From the NCBI RefSeq assembly GCF_025398155.2, contig NZ_CP104562.2:1488001-1552000 (forward strand): a DNA stretch of 64,000 nt. Reading direction: 5' to 3'. The translations under genes were made by a program, and so were the position numbers. Numbering within the stretch: the first letter of the stretch is position 1; each line of letters opens with the position of its first letter. The DNA comes from Roseateles amylovorans. GTDB taxonomy: Bacteria > Pseudomonadota > Gammaproteobacteria > Burkholderiales > Burkholderiaceae_C. Shown piece by piece: positions 18,093 to 27,112 of this stretch. The notes beneath the pieces are model-generated. The model had not been told where the DNA came from. It did no database searches and saw only the letters and a program-made list of their open reading frames with translations.

Positions 18093-19270
18093 CGGTTGAG
18101 AACGCGCATCGCCTGTTCAAGTCCGCTCATCGTCAGGGGCATCATTCGTTGCTGCATCAGTTGCTGGATCAGCGAGATGCTCTGGCGGTATTGCCACACG
18201 CCGGCCGGCTCGGGATTGATCCACACATGTTTCGGAAAGGCATGAGTCAGCCGCTGCAGCCATTCGGCTCCGGCTTCTTCGTTGTTGTATTCGACGCTGC
18301 CGCCGGGTTGCAGGATCTCGTAGGGGCTCATGGTGGCGTCGCCCACGAAGATCAGCTTGTAGTCGCGGTTGTATTTGTGGATGAGATCCCAGGTGGAGGT
18401 CTTTTCGGCGAACCGCCTGCGGTTGTTCTTCCACACGAAGTCATAGACGCAGTTGTGGAAGTAGAAGAACTCCAGGTGCTTGAACTCGCTCTTCACCGCG
18501 GAGAACAGCTCCTCGACCCGGCTGACATGCTCGTCCATCGTGCCGCCCACATCCATGAGCAGCAGCAGCTTCACCTTGTTGTGCCGCTCCGGGATCATGC
18601 GGATGTCCAGCATGCCCGCATTGGCGGCGGTCTTGTGGATGGTGTCGTCCAGGTCCAGCTCGAGCTCGGAGCCTTCGCGGGCGAAGCGCCGCAGCCGGCG
18701 CAGCGCCACCTTGATGTTGCGGGTGCCGAGTTCGATGTGGTCGTCGTAGTCGCGGTAGCTGCGCTGGTCCCAGACCTTCACCGCACTGCGCTGCCCGCCG
18801 GGTCCGCCGATGCGCACCCCGCGCGGGTTCACCCCGCCGTTGCCGAACGGGCTGGTCCCGCCGGTGCCGATCCAGCGGTTGCCGCCCTCATGGCGTTCCT
18901 GCTGCTCGTCCAGCCGCTGGCGCAGGGTGTCCATCAGCTCGTCCCAGTCCAGCGCCTTGAGCTGGGCCAGTTGCTCGGGCGTGAGCTCGCGCTCCAACTG
19001 CTTGGTGAGCCAGTCCTGGGGCAGGGCCTTGAACAGGTCGCCCATCAGCTCGACGCCCTTGAAATAGGCGCCGAAGGCCCGGTCGAACTTGTCGAACAGC
19101 GCCTCGTCCTTCACCAGGCTGGTGCGGGCCAGGACGTAGAACTTCTCGACGGTCGGACCGCCGTCGTCGTCCAGCACGCCCGCCTTCATGGCTTCGAGCA
19201 GGGTCAGGTACTCCTTGACCGAGACTGGGAGTTTGGCGGCGCGCAGCGTGTAGAAAAACTGGATGAGCAT
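18089..19270 (-). CDS. VWA domain protein, CoxE-like
   Basis: 393 aa from the ATG at 19270 (MLIQFFYTLRAAKLPVSVKEYLTLLEAM); an upstream in-frame start would add 14 residues without a ribosome site. The C-terminal half is a CoxE-like von Willebrand A domain: LLLMDVGGTMDEHV carries a variant MIDAS (D-x-G-G-T instead of D-x-S-x-S). Such proteins usually work with a MoxR-type AAA+ ATPase to remodel or insert metal into client proteins. A fitting MoxR gene is present, but 13 kb away at 32509-33351. The stop overlaps the tamA ATG (ATGA), so VWA, tamA and tamB form one minus-strand operon. Confidence 0.85.
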   Translation of the reverse strand: MLIQFFYTLRAAKLPVSVKEYLTLLEAMKAGVLDDDGGPTVEKFYVLARTSLVKDEALFDKFDRAFGAYFKGVELMGDLFKALPQDWLTKQLERELTPEQLAQLKALDWDELMDTLRQRLDEQQERHEGGNRWIGTGGTSPFGNGGVNPRGVRIGGPGGQRSAVKVWDQRSYRDYDDHIELGTRNIKVALRRLRRFAREGSELELDLDDTIHKTAANAGMLDIRMIPERHNKVKLLLLMDVGGTMDEHVSRVEELFSAVKSEFKHLEFFYFHNCVYDFVWKNNRRRFAEKTSTWDLIHKYNRDYKLIFVGDATMSPYEILQPGGSVEYNNEEAGAEWLQRLTHAFPKHVWINPEPAGVWQYRQSISLIQQLMQQRMMPLTMSGLEQAMRVLNR

Positions 19271-19467
19271 GGGCCTCCCCCCTGAACTGCAGGGCGTCAG
19301 GGCATTATCCATGCCGGGCCATCGGCGTACGATGTTCGCACCACCTCGGCGCTGCGGCGACGAGGGGCGCCCAGGTGCTCGCGCAGGCCCGGACCGCCGG
19401 GACCAGGAGATTCGGGCCTTCGGGGCGTTGAAGCGCGGACGACGCGTGGTGGTGTGAGGCGTGCGGC

Positions 19468-20757
19468 ATGGTGGATGGCGAAGTCGAGCAGATGCTCAAG
19501 GCCCTGTATGGGGCGATCAGTGCATCTCCGGGGCCGGACGGGCAGCCCAGCCGGTGGACCGCCCGCCATGGTCCGCATCAACTGACGAGCGCGTTCCAGC
19601 CCATCTACAGTTTTCCGCACCGCCGGCCGGTCGGCTATGAGGCGCTGGTGCGGGTGTCCGACCTGCACGGGCGCAGCGTCTCGCCGGTGGCCGCCTTCGA
19701 AGGCGTGGCCAGCTTCGAGGACCAGGTCCGGCTCGACCGGCTCTGCCGCCTGCTGCATGTGCACAACTTCGTGACCCAGGGGCCGCCGGACTGCTGGCTG
19801 TTCCTCAACATCCATCCGGCCGTATTCCTGCAGGCCGCCCGGGAGCACGACCTGCTGTCCGGTGCGGTGGACACGGTGCATCACCTGGGCCTGCCGACCC
19901 AGCGGCTGGTGCTGGAGGTGACCGAGGATGTGATGGCCCGCGACCAATGCTTCGAAGCGGCGGTCGAGGCCGCGCGGGCCACCGGCTGCCTGCTGGCGCT
20001 GGATGATTTCGGCGTCGGCCATTCCAATTTCGACCGCATCTGGCGGATCCGCCCGGAGATCGTCAAGCTCGACCGCAGCCTGCTGCAGCATGCACGGGGC
20101 TCCCGCCGGATGGCGCGGGTGATGGCGCAGATGGTGTCGCTGCTGCATGAGTGCGGGGCGCTGGTGTTGCTGGAAGGGGTGGAAAGCCGGGAGGATGCGC
20201 AGCTGGCGATGGATGCGGATGTCGACCTGGTGCAGGGCTTTGCCTTTGCCCATCCGAATCCCGATGTGCTGATGGACAGCGGCGTCTCGGAAGAACTGGA
20301 GGGCGTCTGGAGCCTCTTCAGCGAACGGCATGCCCAGGTGCGCCGGGACTATGACGAGCAGCTCGCGCCGTTTCGCAACGCGCTGGCCCTGGCTTTGCAA
20401 CCCTTGCAGCAAGGCCAGGGCCTGGCGGTGGCCTGTGCCCCCTTCCTGCGCCTGGCCGGCAGCCAGATGTGCTATTTGCTCGACGAGGAGGGCCGGGAAC
20501 TGGGCGCCCGGGCGGCCTCGCCGGACGCCCCGACCCACGACGACGTGCGCTTCCTGCCCATGGAGCGCGCCGGGGATGCCCGCTGGGCCCGCCGGCCGTA
20601 TTTCCGGCGGGCGGTGGAGTCCGTCGGCGAGATCCAGGTCACCCGTCCCTACCTGAGCCTGCGGGGGGCGAAGTTGTGCATCACCGTGTCGGTGGCGTAC
20701 TGGACCTCCGGACGGCTGCGGGTGTTGTGCGGCGATCTGGACTGGGGTCAGGCCTGA
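19468..20757 (+). CDS. EAL-domain c-di-GMP phosphodiesterase with C-terminal sensor-like domain
   Basis: 429 aa, ATG at 19468. The EAL domain (about residues 30-265) keeps the catalytic set: YEALVRV, FLNIHP, LEVTED, LALDDFGVGHSN, IVKLDRSLL, LEGVES and VQGFAFA, so c-di-GMP hydrolysis to pGpG is likely. The C-terminal 150 residues (including ARRPYFRRAVESVGEIQVTRPYLS) resemble the Cache-like sensing module often attached C-terminally to EAL domains in proteobacteria, but here without membrane segments. The gene stands alone, divergent from the VWA-tamA-tamB operon; the 197-bp gap between them must hold both promoters. Confidence 0.88.
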   Translation: MVDGEVEQMLKALYGAISASPGPDGQPSRWTARHGPHQLTSAFQPIYSFPHRRPVGYEALVRVSDLHGRSVSPVAAFEGVASFEDQVRLDRLCRLLHVHNFVTQGPPDCWLFLNIHPAVFLQAAREHDLLSGAVDTVHHLGLPTQRLVLEVTEDVMARDQCFEAAVEAARATGCLLALDDFGVGHSNFDRIWRIRPEIVKLDRSLLQHARGSRRMARVMAQMVSLLHECGALVLLEGVESREDAQLAMDADVDLVQGFAFAHPNPDVLMDSGVSEELEGVWSLFSERHAQVRRDYDEQLAPFRNALALALQPLQQGQGLAVACAPFLRLAGSQMCYLLDEEGRELGARAASPDAPTHDDVRFLPMERAGDARWARRPYFRRAVESVGEIQVTRPYLSLRGAKLCITVSVAYWTSGRLRVLCGDLDWGQA

Positions 20758-20854
20758 GGGGATCGGGCGGATTCCGGGCGCAGGGCGTCCTGCAGAACGT
20801 TGTCCGGTAGGAGCGTTGCCCTTCCAACGTCAGCTCGATTGACAGGAAGGCCCG

Positions 20855-21730
20855 ATGACTGCGCTCGCCCTGTTGCTGACGGGGGCGTTGTCCGTCGTCA
20901 CCCCATCGGCGCCATCGCCTTCGGCATGGCCTGATGGTGCCCCCCGACCTGAACCCACGCGGGTGTCCACCGCGTCGCGCCCCGTTGCGCCCGCCGTCGA
21001 TTCGTGCGTCTGGGACCATCCCGGCGCGGACAGTTTCACCGGCAACCTGTCGGCGGCGGTGGATCGCTACCGGGACCTGCCCGCCGACGTCCGCCAGCGG
21101 CTCAAGGCCCGCATGGCTGCCCATGACTATGACGACCTGGTCGACATCTCCCGCGACGAGATTCGCGGCCGCCGCCGCTATGCCCCCGACATCCGCGACA
21201 TGCATTTCGGCGAGGGACGGGTGTGCCGCAGCGTCACCCGCCAGGGTTGGACCGAGGCCCACCGCGAGCGCGGCCTGGTCTATTGCGAGGACGGCCACTG
21301 CCTGCTGATCCCCACCGTCTGTCGCAACCTCAGCCGCATCCTGCGTGTGCCGGGCGATGCCGCCGGACCGCCGGCCACGCCCCAGGATCCGCCGCAGGAA
21401 CTGGTGTTCGAGCCGCCGTCCGCCGGGGCGCCGCCCGCCGCGCCCGACCTCCCGATGCCACGACCGCTGGCACTGCCCGACCCCTCCGGCCTGCCGCCCT
21501 TGGTGGGTCTGCCACCTGCGGTGCTGACGCCGCCGCTGATCAGTGGGCCGCCGACGGGCGGGCCGTCCGTGACCCCGCCGCTGACCGTTCCGCCGGTGAT
21601 CGTGCTGCCGCCTCGGCCGCCCTCGGTGACCCCGATCCCGGCGGTGCCCGAGCTGGACAGCCTCTGGATGTTTGTCGCCGGTCTGGGGGGCTTGGCGCTC
21701 TGGCTCAGGCGAAGGGATCGACGGCGCTGA
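20855..21730 (+). CDS. MHFG-type PEP-CTERM protein
   Basis: 291 aa, ATG at 20855 with a good ribosome site (AGGAAGG). A signal peptide covers the first 20 or so residues. The middle contains the text DMHFGEGRVCRSVTRQGW and several conserved cysteines (CVWDHP, VCRS, YCEDGHC, VCRN), the family signature of MHFG PEP-CTERM proteins as I recall it. A long Pro-rich linker leads to the sorting signal VPELDSLWMFVAGLGGLALW plus RRRDRRR: a PEP-like tripeptide, one membrane helix and a basic tail, the substrate form for exosortase. No exosortase gene lies in the window. The protein is probably displayed in or on the outer envelope; function unknown. Confidence 0.8.
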   Translation: MTALALLLTGALSVVTPSAPSPSAWPDGAPRPEPTRVSTASRPVAPAVDSCVWDHPGADSFTGNLSAAVDRYRDLPADVRQRLKARMAAHDYDDLVDISRDEIRGRRRYAPDIRDMHFGEGRVCRSVTRQGWTEAHRERGLVYCEDGHCLLIPTVCRNLSRILRVPGDAAGPPATPQDPPQELVFEPPSAGAPPAAPDLPMPRPLALPDPSGLPPLVGLPPAVLTPPLISGPPTGGPSVTPPLTVPPVIVLPPRPPSVTPIPAVPELDSLWMFVAGLGGLALWLRRRDRRR

Positions 21731-21820
21731 TTGACTTTCGTCCTCCTCTGACTCGTGCAGAATCCTGTCGACCATCGACCAGGACCATCGCCCCCTGCAG
21801 CGGCGCTCGGAGAGGACAAC

Positions 21821-24800
21821 TTGAAGAAGATCGCATCGGCGACGTTGAGTCGCCCCTTTCCTCGCGAGCAGCGCTGCACCGTGGAGCTGGTGGCGCTCGA
21901 TCTTCCCGGCGATGGCGCCGCCAGCGCGCGCCCGTCCGACGCCCGCTTCATCGTCACCGTGCGGCGAGGGTTGGAGGAATCCAGCCTTACCGCCGCACCG
22001 GTTTCGAAGGAGGAAGCCGAGCGCCGCGCGCTGGACTTCATCCGCCGCCGCCTGGCCGCCGGCCAGACGTTGGTGCGACAGCAGGGCTTCGACGCGCTGG
22101 GCGATGCCGAGGCGCCGGCCGAGGTCGCACGCGATCGGGATGCCGCCCGGCCGGCTGTCGCAGCGCAGCCGGTGCCGCCCGCCGTGGCCGCGCTGGTGGC
22201 CCGTTTCGAACCGGTGCGATGGAAGCTGGAGTCGCCGGAGCGTCAGGCCCGCGCCGCCTGGCGGGTGGCCGAGTGCAGCGATCGGGTCGAGGTGCATCCC
22301 GCCGCCCAGCAGGCGCTGCGCGGGCTGGTGCCCCGCCTGGTCGAGCTGCTGGACACCGGCACCGACCTGTTGGACCTGTGCCTGGCCGCCGCCATCGGCC
22401 GCCTCGGCGATCCGGGGGCCGCCGAGGCGATGCGGCAACTGGCGCAACGCGGTCGCAGCCCGGCCACCCAGCGCTATGCCCGCCAAGCCTGGCTGATGTT
22501 GCTGTCCCCCGCTGAGCGTGAGGTTCAGTGCGAGCCGCTGGCCGCGCGCTGGGCGGAGGAACTCGCAGTGGATGACCACGGCCCCTCGCTCATCCTTCGC
22601 CTGCTGGATCTGGTGGAGGCGCGCGGCATGGACTGGCCCGACCTGCTGCAGGACTGGTATGACCTGGCCCTGTGCCGGGCCGATCTGCAGGGCCGCGTGC
22701 TGGACCTGCTGACCCACCTGCCGGTGCAGGCGGAGTCCTTCCAGGCCATGCGCTATCTCTACAAGGCCGCCGAGCTGCGACGGGATGCGGCGGTGATCGG
22801 CCTGTTGCATGCGCGTTTCGAGAACACACCGGCGGCGGTGGGCCGCCTGACCCAGCGCGTTTACCTCTCGCCCGTGGACGGGGAGCCGATCACCCGCGCC
22901 AGCGGCAGCAAGCGCAAGCCGGCCCGGGCCTATGCGAAGGCGACGCGCCAATACCTTCGACTGCGCGGCTGGCGCCACTTGAGGCGTCTGGCGGCCCTCG
23001 GTCATTCGCATGCGCCCGACCTGGCCGTGGCATTGCTGCTGGGCTTGCGCGACGACGAGGTGCCGGCCGCCCACGCCGAGGCCCGTTATGCGCCTCATCA
23101 GGGCCGGTGGCGTCGGCTCACGCGGCACTATCCGGCCGGAGCGCACTGGGTGCTGGTGTCCGAATTGCTGTTGCCTCGGCTGGAGACCCGTGGCGCCGGC
23201 GCCGGCTCCCGCACCCGGCGCCTGTGGACCACCGAGCCGATCGACACTGGTCGACCGCTGGCCCGCCGCACCGAAGCCTTGCAGCCGATGTGGGATGCCC
23301 ATCCAGAGGCGCTGCTGCGTCTGGCGCTCTTGAGCCGCAGCGCGTTGGTGCAGGCCGTGGTGGCCCGCGCGCTGCAGGACCACGCGGCGTTCGTCGAGCG
23401 CCAGTCCCCGGCGGTGCTGGAGCCTTTGCTGCGCAGCCCATATCCCACCGCCGCGGAAATCGGTTTTACCGCCGCCCGCAGCCGTGTTCTGGCCAGTCCG
23501 CCTGAAGACCAGGTCCCGTGGCTGCGGCTGATGGCGGCGTCCACCCACACCCCCGCGCAGGATTTCGCGCTGCTCCACATCGCCGGTGATCCGGCCACCT
23601 TCGCGCGGTTCCCGTCCCTGGTGGTGGGCCTGTTGCTGGGTGAACAGGAGCGCGGCCGCAAGCAGGGCGTGGGTCTGGCGCTGCTGGCCGACCCGCAGCC
23701 GCTGTTGCGCGAGCTGCTCTCGGCCCTGCTGGCAGTGGATGCGGACCTTCCCGGACTTGCCGCCGCGGGCCGCCAGATCGAACAGCTGCTGCAGGACCGC
23801 CTGGCCTCGGCCAGCGCAGAGGCCGTGATGCCGATGATCGGCGAGCTGCTGACCCTGCTCGGCCATCCTGCCGTGCCGGTGGTGAGCGTGGGCGTGACCT
23901 GGCTGTTGCAGCATCCCGCCGGCATGGCCTTGCTGCCACCGGCCCTGATGACGGACCTGCTGACCGCCGACGACCCCGAGCGCCGTGCCTGCGGCGTGCG
24001 ACTGATGGGAGCGCTGCCGGATGAGGTGCTGCGGCATCAGGTGGCCCTGATCGGCGACCTGGCGACCCATGCCAGCAGCAGCTTGCGTGCGGCCATCAGC
24101 GCGGCCCTGCTGCGGGTGGCCAGGACCGACGACGATTTCGCGCGGCAGATCGCGGATCGGCTGCACCGCTCACTGTTCCACACCGAATCCGGCGACGGCG
24201 CTCATGACGACGCCTTGCGATGGCTCACCGGCGAGCTGCGTGCGCAGGCGCCCGCCCGCGATGGCGCCAGCGTGTGGCGCGCCCTGCAGGCCCGCACCGC
24301 CGGCGCGCAGCGCTATGGCGCCTGGGCGCTGGCGGATCTGCCGCCGGCCGAGTTCTCGATGCGCCAGTTGGCCACGCTGGCACGCCATGCGGATGTGACG
24401 GTGCGCCGCTGGGCGATGGCGGCCATCGACGCCGCCCTGCCGCCAACGCCCGACACCGCCCAGACCGAGCAGTTGCTGCCGCTGGTCGAGGCCGGTTTCG
24501 ACGATGCCATCGACTACGCGACCCGCCTCTTCACCGAGCGCCTGCCGGAGGCATCGCTGGGCATCGACCTGCTCATCAGCCTGGTGGATCACCCGCGCCC
24601 GTGGGTGCAGGCCCTGGGCCGGAGCCGGTTGGTGCGCCGCATGTCCGCCGCCGAGGCCTCGCTGTGCCTGACCCGCCTGAGCCAGCATCCCGGCACCCAG
24701 GTCCAGCTGTTCGTCACCCAGTGGCTGCTGGAACTGCCGACGGTCGACCCGGTGGCGCTGGCGGCCCAGCTGCGGGCGTTGACGCCGTATTTCCTGACGG

Positions 24801-25087
24801 TGCTGAGCCAGGTGCATCGCGGCCGCACTGCCAAGTCCCGGGTGATCGACTTCCTGCGCGCCCAGACGGCCGCACCCGAGACCGCCGAGGTGGTGGCCGC
24901 GATCTTTGCCCGGCAGGTGGTCACCGCCAGCCTCACCGACAAGCCGCAGTACATCGCCGGCCTGCGGGATATTTCCGCGCGCCACCCCGGCATCGACCTG
25001 CCCTTTGTGCAGTGGAAGACGCCGGCGGCGTCCGCCGCGCCGATCGCACCCATCGTGCCGACCTCGCCGATCTCGCCCATCGCCTGA
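21821..25087 (+). CDS. HEAT/ARM-repeat protein of the retron locus
   Basis: 1088 aa if translation starts at the TTG at 21821, which is preceded at the right distance by GGAGAGGA; the frame is open to 21755 but no ribosome site lies there. The N-terminal 90 residues (RFIVTVRRGLEESS, then KEEAERRALDFIRRRLAAGQ) loosely resemble a WGR domain. The rest is an alpha-solenoid of repeated helical pairs (for example AAAIGRLGDPGAAEAMRQLA and LSRSALVQAVVARALQDHAA), that is HEAT/ARM repeats. It is followed after 5 bp by the SWIM gene and then by msr-msd and RT. In the type XIII retrons I remember, an ARM-repeat protein is one of the two accessory effectors. A scaffold or substrate-binding role is plausible; no catalytic motif was found. 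Confidence 0.8.
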   Translation: MKKIASATLSRPFPREQRCTVELVALDLPGDGAASARPSDARFIVTVRRGLEESSLTAAPVSKEEAERRALDFIRRRLAAGQTLVRQQGFDALGDAEAPAEVARDRDAARPAVAAQPVPPAVAALVARFEPVRWKLESPERQARAAWRVAECSDRVEVHPAAQQALRGLVPRLVELLDTGTDLLDLCLAAAIGRLGDPGAAEAMRQLAQRGRSPATQRYARQAWLMLLSPAEREVQCEPLAARWAEELAVDDHGPSLILRLLDLVEARGMDWPDLLQDWYDLALCRADLQGRVLDLLTHLPVQAESFQAMRYLYKAAELRRDAAVIGLLHARFENTPAAVGRLTQRVYLSPVDGEPITRASGSKRKPARAYAKATRQYLRLRGWRHLRRLAALGHSHAPDLAVALLLGLRDDEVPAAHAEARYAPHQGRWRRLTRHYPAGAHWVLVSELLLPRLETRGAGAGSRTRRLWTTEPIDTGRPLARRTEALQPMWDAHPEALLRLALLSRSALVQAVVARALQDHAAFVERQSPAVLEPLLRSPYPTAAEIGFTAARSRVLASPPEDQVPWLRLMAASTHTPAQDFALLHIAGDPATFARFPSLVVGLLLGEQERGRKQGVGLALLADPQPLLRELLSALLAVDADLPGLAAAGRQIEQLLQDRLASASAEAVMPMIGELLTLLGHPAVPVVSVGVTWLLQHPAGMALLPPALMTDLLTADDPERRACGVRLMGALPDEVLRHQVALIGDLATHASSSLRAAISAALLRVARTDDDFARQIADRLHRSLFHTESGDGAHDDALRWLTGELRAQAPARDGASVWRALQARTAGAQRYGAWALADLPPAEFSMRQLATLARHADVTVRRWAMAAIDAALPPTPDTAQTEQLLPLVEAGFDDAIDYATRLFTERLPEASLGIDLLISLVDHPRPWVQALGRSRLVRRMSAAEASLCLTRLSQHPGTQVQLFVTQWLLELPTVDPVALAAQLRALTPYFLTVLSQVHRGRTAKSRVIDFLRAQTAAPETAEVVAAIFARQVVTASLTDKPQYIAGLRDISARHPGIDLPFVQWKTPAASAAPIAPIVPTSPISPIA

Positions 25088-25092
25088 CGACC

Positions 25093-26835
25093 ATGCAGTT
25101 CCGCTACAAGTACTACGGCAGCACCAGCGTCGAGGACAGCGCCACCGCGCAGGCCTTTCATCTCGCGCCGGACACGCTCCGACCGCCCACCGCCTTCGAC
25201 GGCGCGCTGCGTCGGGATTCTCATGCCCACCTGGCGTTTCGGGAGGCGATGTCGGCCTTGCACCAGGTCGTCGTCAGTGACCAGCGCTACCGCGGCCGCG
25301 ACAAATCCGCCTACCGGCAATGGCTGGCCGAGAACGAGCAGTCGCTGCTGGCCGGTTTCATGGCGGACAAGGGCGACCTCGAGCTGAAAACCCGCACGGT
25401 GCAGGCCGAGCTGAGCCAGTTGCGCCAGCGCAAGATCGCCGCGCTGGCGCCGTTCTACAAGGCCCGGCAGCGCTACTTCAATTGGCTCTACACCAGCAAC
25501 CGCGACGCCTGGTTCGTGCTGGATCCGGTCATCACCGTGCACCCGGACCGCCTGCTGTTCGAGGCCTTCAGCCAAGACGAATCGACCTACTGCGCCGTCA
25601 GCGTGCGCCATGACGTCTTCGACCGCACCGGCGAGATGGCCTATGGCACCACCAACATCGACTACTCGGCCTCGCTTTACGACGAGTTCCAGAAGATCCG
25701 CGACTACAAGGCCACCCGGCTGCAGATCGACCCGGCCGGCTTCACCGTCGCCACCGGCGACGATCCGGCCTTTCGCGAAGAAAAGATCGATCTGCCCGAC
25801 AGCTGGGTGAGGGGCTTCCTGCAGGTCTCGTCCGCCATGACCCTGCCGGCCACGGTGGTGGAGCTGCATCCGATGGATCTCCACAACCTGTGCGCCGCCC
25901 TGCGCCAGCGCAAGGAGCGGGCCGGTCCGCGTTCATTGCGGTTCGAGCTCAGTCCCGGCGGTCCGGCCCGACTGGTGCTGGAACCCTGGAACCTCGCCCT
26001 GACCGCGCGTCGCAGCGCCATCGTCGGGGCGCCGCTGACGGCGCCGCGCAGCATCCGGGTCTGGGGTCGCCGCCGCCTGCTCACCCTGGAGCGCCTCATC
26101 GCGATGGCCACCCGTGTGCGGGTCCATCTGCTGGGCACCGGCATGCCCAGCTTCTGGGTGGTCGAACTGGGCGACATCACGGTCACGTTGGGGCTGTCCG
26201 GCTGGTCCGCCAATGATTGGGCGGATGCGGGGCGCTTCGATCTGCTGCAGCCGCGCCACGACGTGTCCGACGCCACCAAGCAGGCGGTGGGCGCCGCGTT
26301 GCAGGGCCGATGGATGGCGACGTCAGCCGATCTGGCCGCCGGCACCCAACTGCCGAGGCCGGATGTCGAGGCCGCCCTGGGCCTGTGGGTCCAGGCCGGG
26401 CGCGCGGTGTTCGATCTGCCTTCAGGTCAGTTTGCCTGGCGCGAACTGGCGCGTGATCCGCTGCCGATCGACACCTTGCGTTTTGCCAGCCCGGAGGAAC
26501 AGGCCGCGCTGACCCTGATCCATGACCGCCGCGCGAAGCTGCAAAGCCTCCAGCCCGAGGGCCAGCGGTTGGTGGTGGAGGGCACGGTGCAGGACCGCAG
26601 CCAGCGCCTGACGCCCCGGCTGATCCTCAATGCGGACCAGCAACTGGTGGATGCCCAATGCGGATGCAATTTCTATCGCCAGAACCGGCTGCGCCGGGGA
26701 CCTTGCAGCCACATGCTGGCGCTGCGCCAACTGGCCCAGCCCCGTTTGGCGGAGTGGATGCCTCAGCCGTCCGCGTCCGACGCATCACCCACCGCAGCAG
26801 GGGCAACCCCTGGCACCACGCCGGAGGCCGCATGA
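25093..26835 (+). CDS. SWIM zinc-finger protein of the retron locus
   Basis: 580 aa from the ATG at 25093, five bases after the HEAT gene stop. The C-terminal part holds a SWIM zinc motif, CxC...CxH, with C523, C525, C538 and H540 in the segment CGCNFYRQNRLRRGPCSH. SWIM domains bind DNA or proteins. The N-terminal half is mixed alpha/beta with acidic and aromatic residues and I recognise no enzyme in it. The last 30 residues are low-complexity. It corresponds in position and content to the WHSWIM component reported for type XIII retrons (from memory). The stop lies 25 nt before the msr-msd RNA. Confidence 0.82.
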   Translation: MQFRYKYYGSTSVEDSATAQAFHLAPDTLRPPTAFDGALRRDSHAHLAFREAMSALHQVVVSDQRYRGRDKSAYRQWLAENEQSLLAGFMADKGDLELKTRTVQAELSQLRQRKIAALAPFYKARQRYFNWLYTSNRDAWFVLDPVITVHPDRLLFEAFSQDESTYCAVSVRHDVFDRTGEMAYGTTNIDYSASLYDEFQKIRDYKATRLQIDPAGFTVATGDDPAFREEKIDLPDSWVRGFLQVSSAMTLPATVVELHPMDLHNLCAALRQRKERAGPRSLRFELSPGGPARLVLEPWNLALTARRSAIVGAPLTAPRSIRVWGRRRLLTLERLIAMATRVRVHLLGTGMPSFWVVELGDITVTLGLSGWSANDWADAGRFDLLQPRHDVSDATKQAVGAALQGRWMATSADLAAGTQLPRPDVEAALGLWVQAGRAVFDLPSGQFAWRELARDPLPIDTLRFASPEEQAALTLIHDRRAKLQSLQPEGQRLVVEGTVQDRSQRLTPRLILNADQQLVDAQCGCNFYRQNRLRRGPCSHMLALRQLAQPRLAEWMPQPSASDASPTAAGATPGTTPEAA

Positions 26836-26860
26836 CCACAGCTGGGGTTAAACTGTTTTC

Positions 26861-27089
26861 GAGTGCAGCGCGCAGGCTCTTGCAACCCGGGCGGTGTTTC
26901 GCCGTCCTTGCTCCCTGCCTTTCCATGCGTCACGGGCGCCGTCTTCACTGTGCCGCCCAGCCCCACCGTGGCAGATTCCGATTGGGCTCGCTTCGAGCGA
27001 ATCGTGCCACGGTGGGGCGGGCGGCGTCGAGTGGACAGCGCCCGTCCTTCAAGCCTTTCAGGCTCTTCGACGAGAAGCGCGCTGCACTC
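26861..27089 (+). ncRNA. Retron msr-msd RNA
   Basis: 229 nt between the SWIM and RT genes. The ends are a perfect 13-bp inverted repeat: GAGTGCAGCGCGC (26861-26873, a1) and GCGCGCTGCACTC (27077-27089, a2), the feature that defines retron RNA. The msd part is one long hairpin: 26952-26958 pairs with 27019-27025 (7 bp), A26959 bulges, 26960-26973 pairs with 27005-27018 (14 bp perfect), then GATTC/GAATC (26974-26978 with 26999-27003) and an apical GCTCG/CGAGC stem. The msr part includes a small GGCG/CGCC hairpin (26890-26903). The branch guanosine should lie just 3' of a1 (G26875 or G26876, inference). A TAAACT at 26849-26854 could be a -10 element, but no -35 is evident. Confidence 0.92.
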
Positions 27090-27112
27090 CCTTTCTTCTC
27101 CGGAGCCGCCCG

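Noticed and set aside
20681..24166. A 1161-residue open frame on the minus strand opposite the retron HEAT gene
   Set aside because: It is antisense to a well-supported gene in very GC-rich DNA; its translation is rich in Arg/Gln/His/Gly without domains, as expected for a shadow frame.
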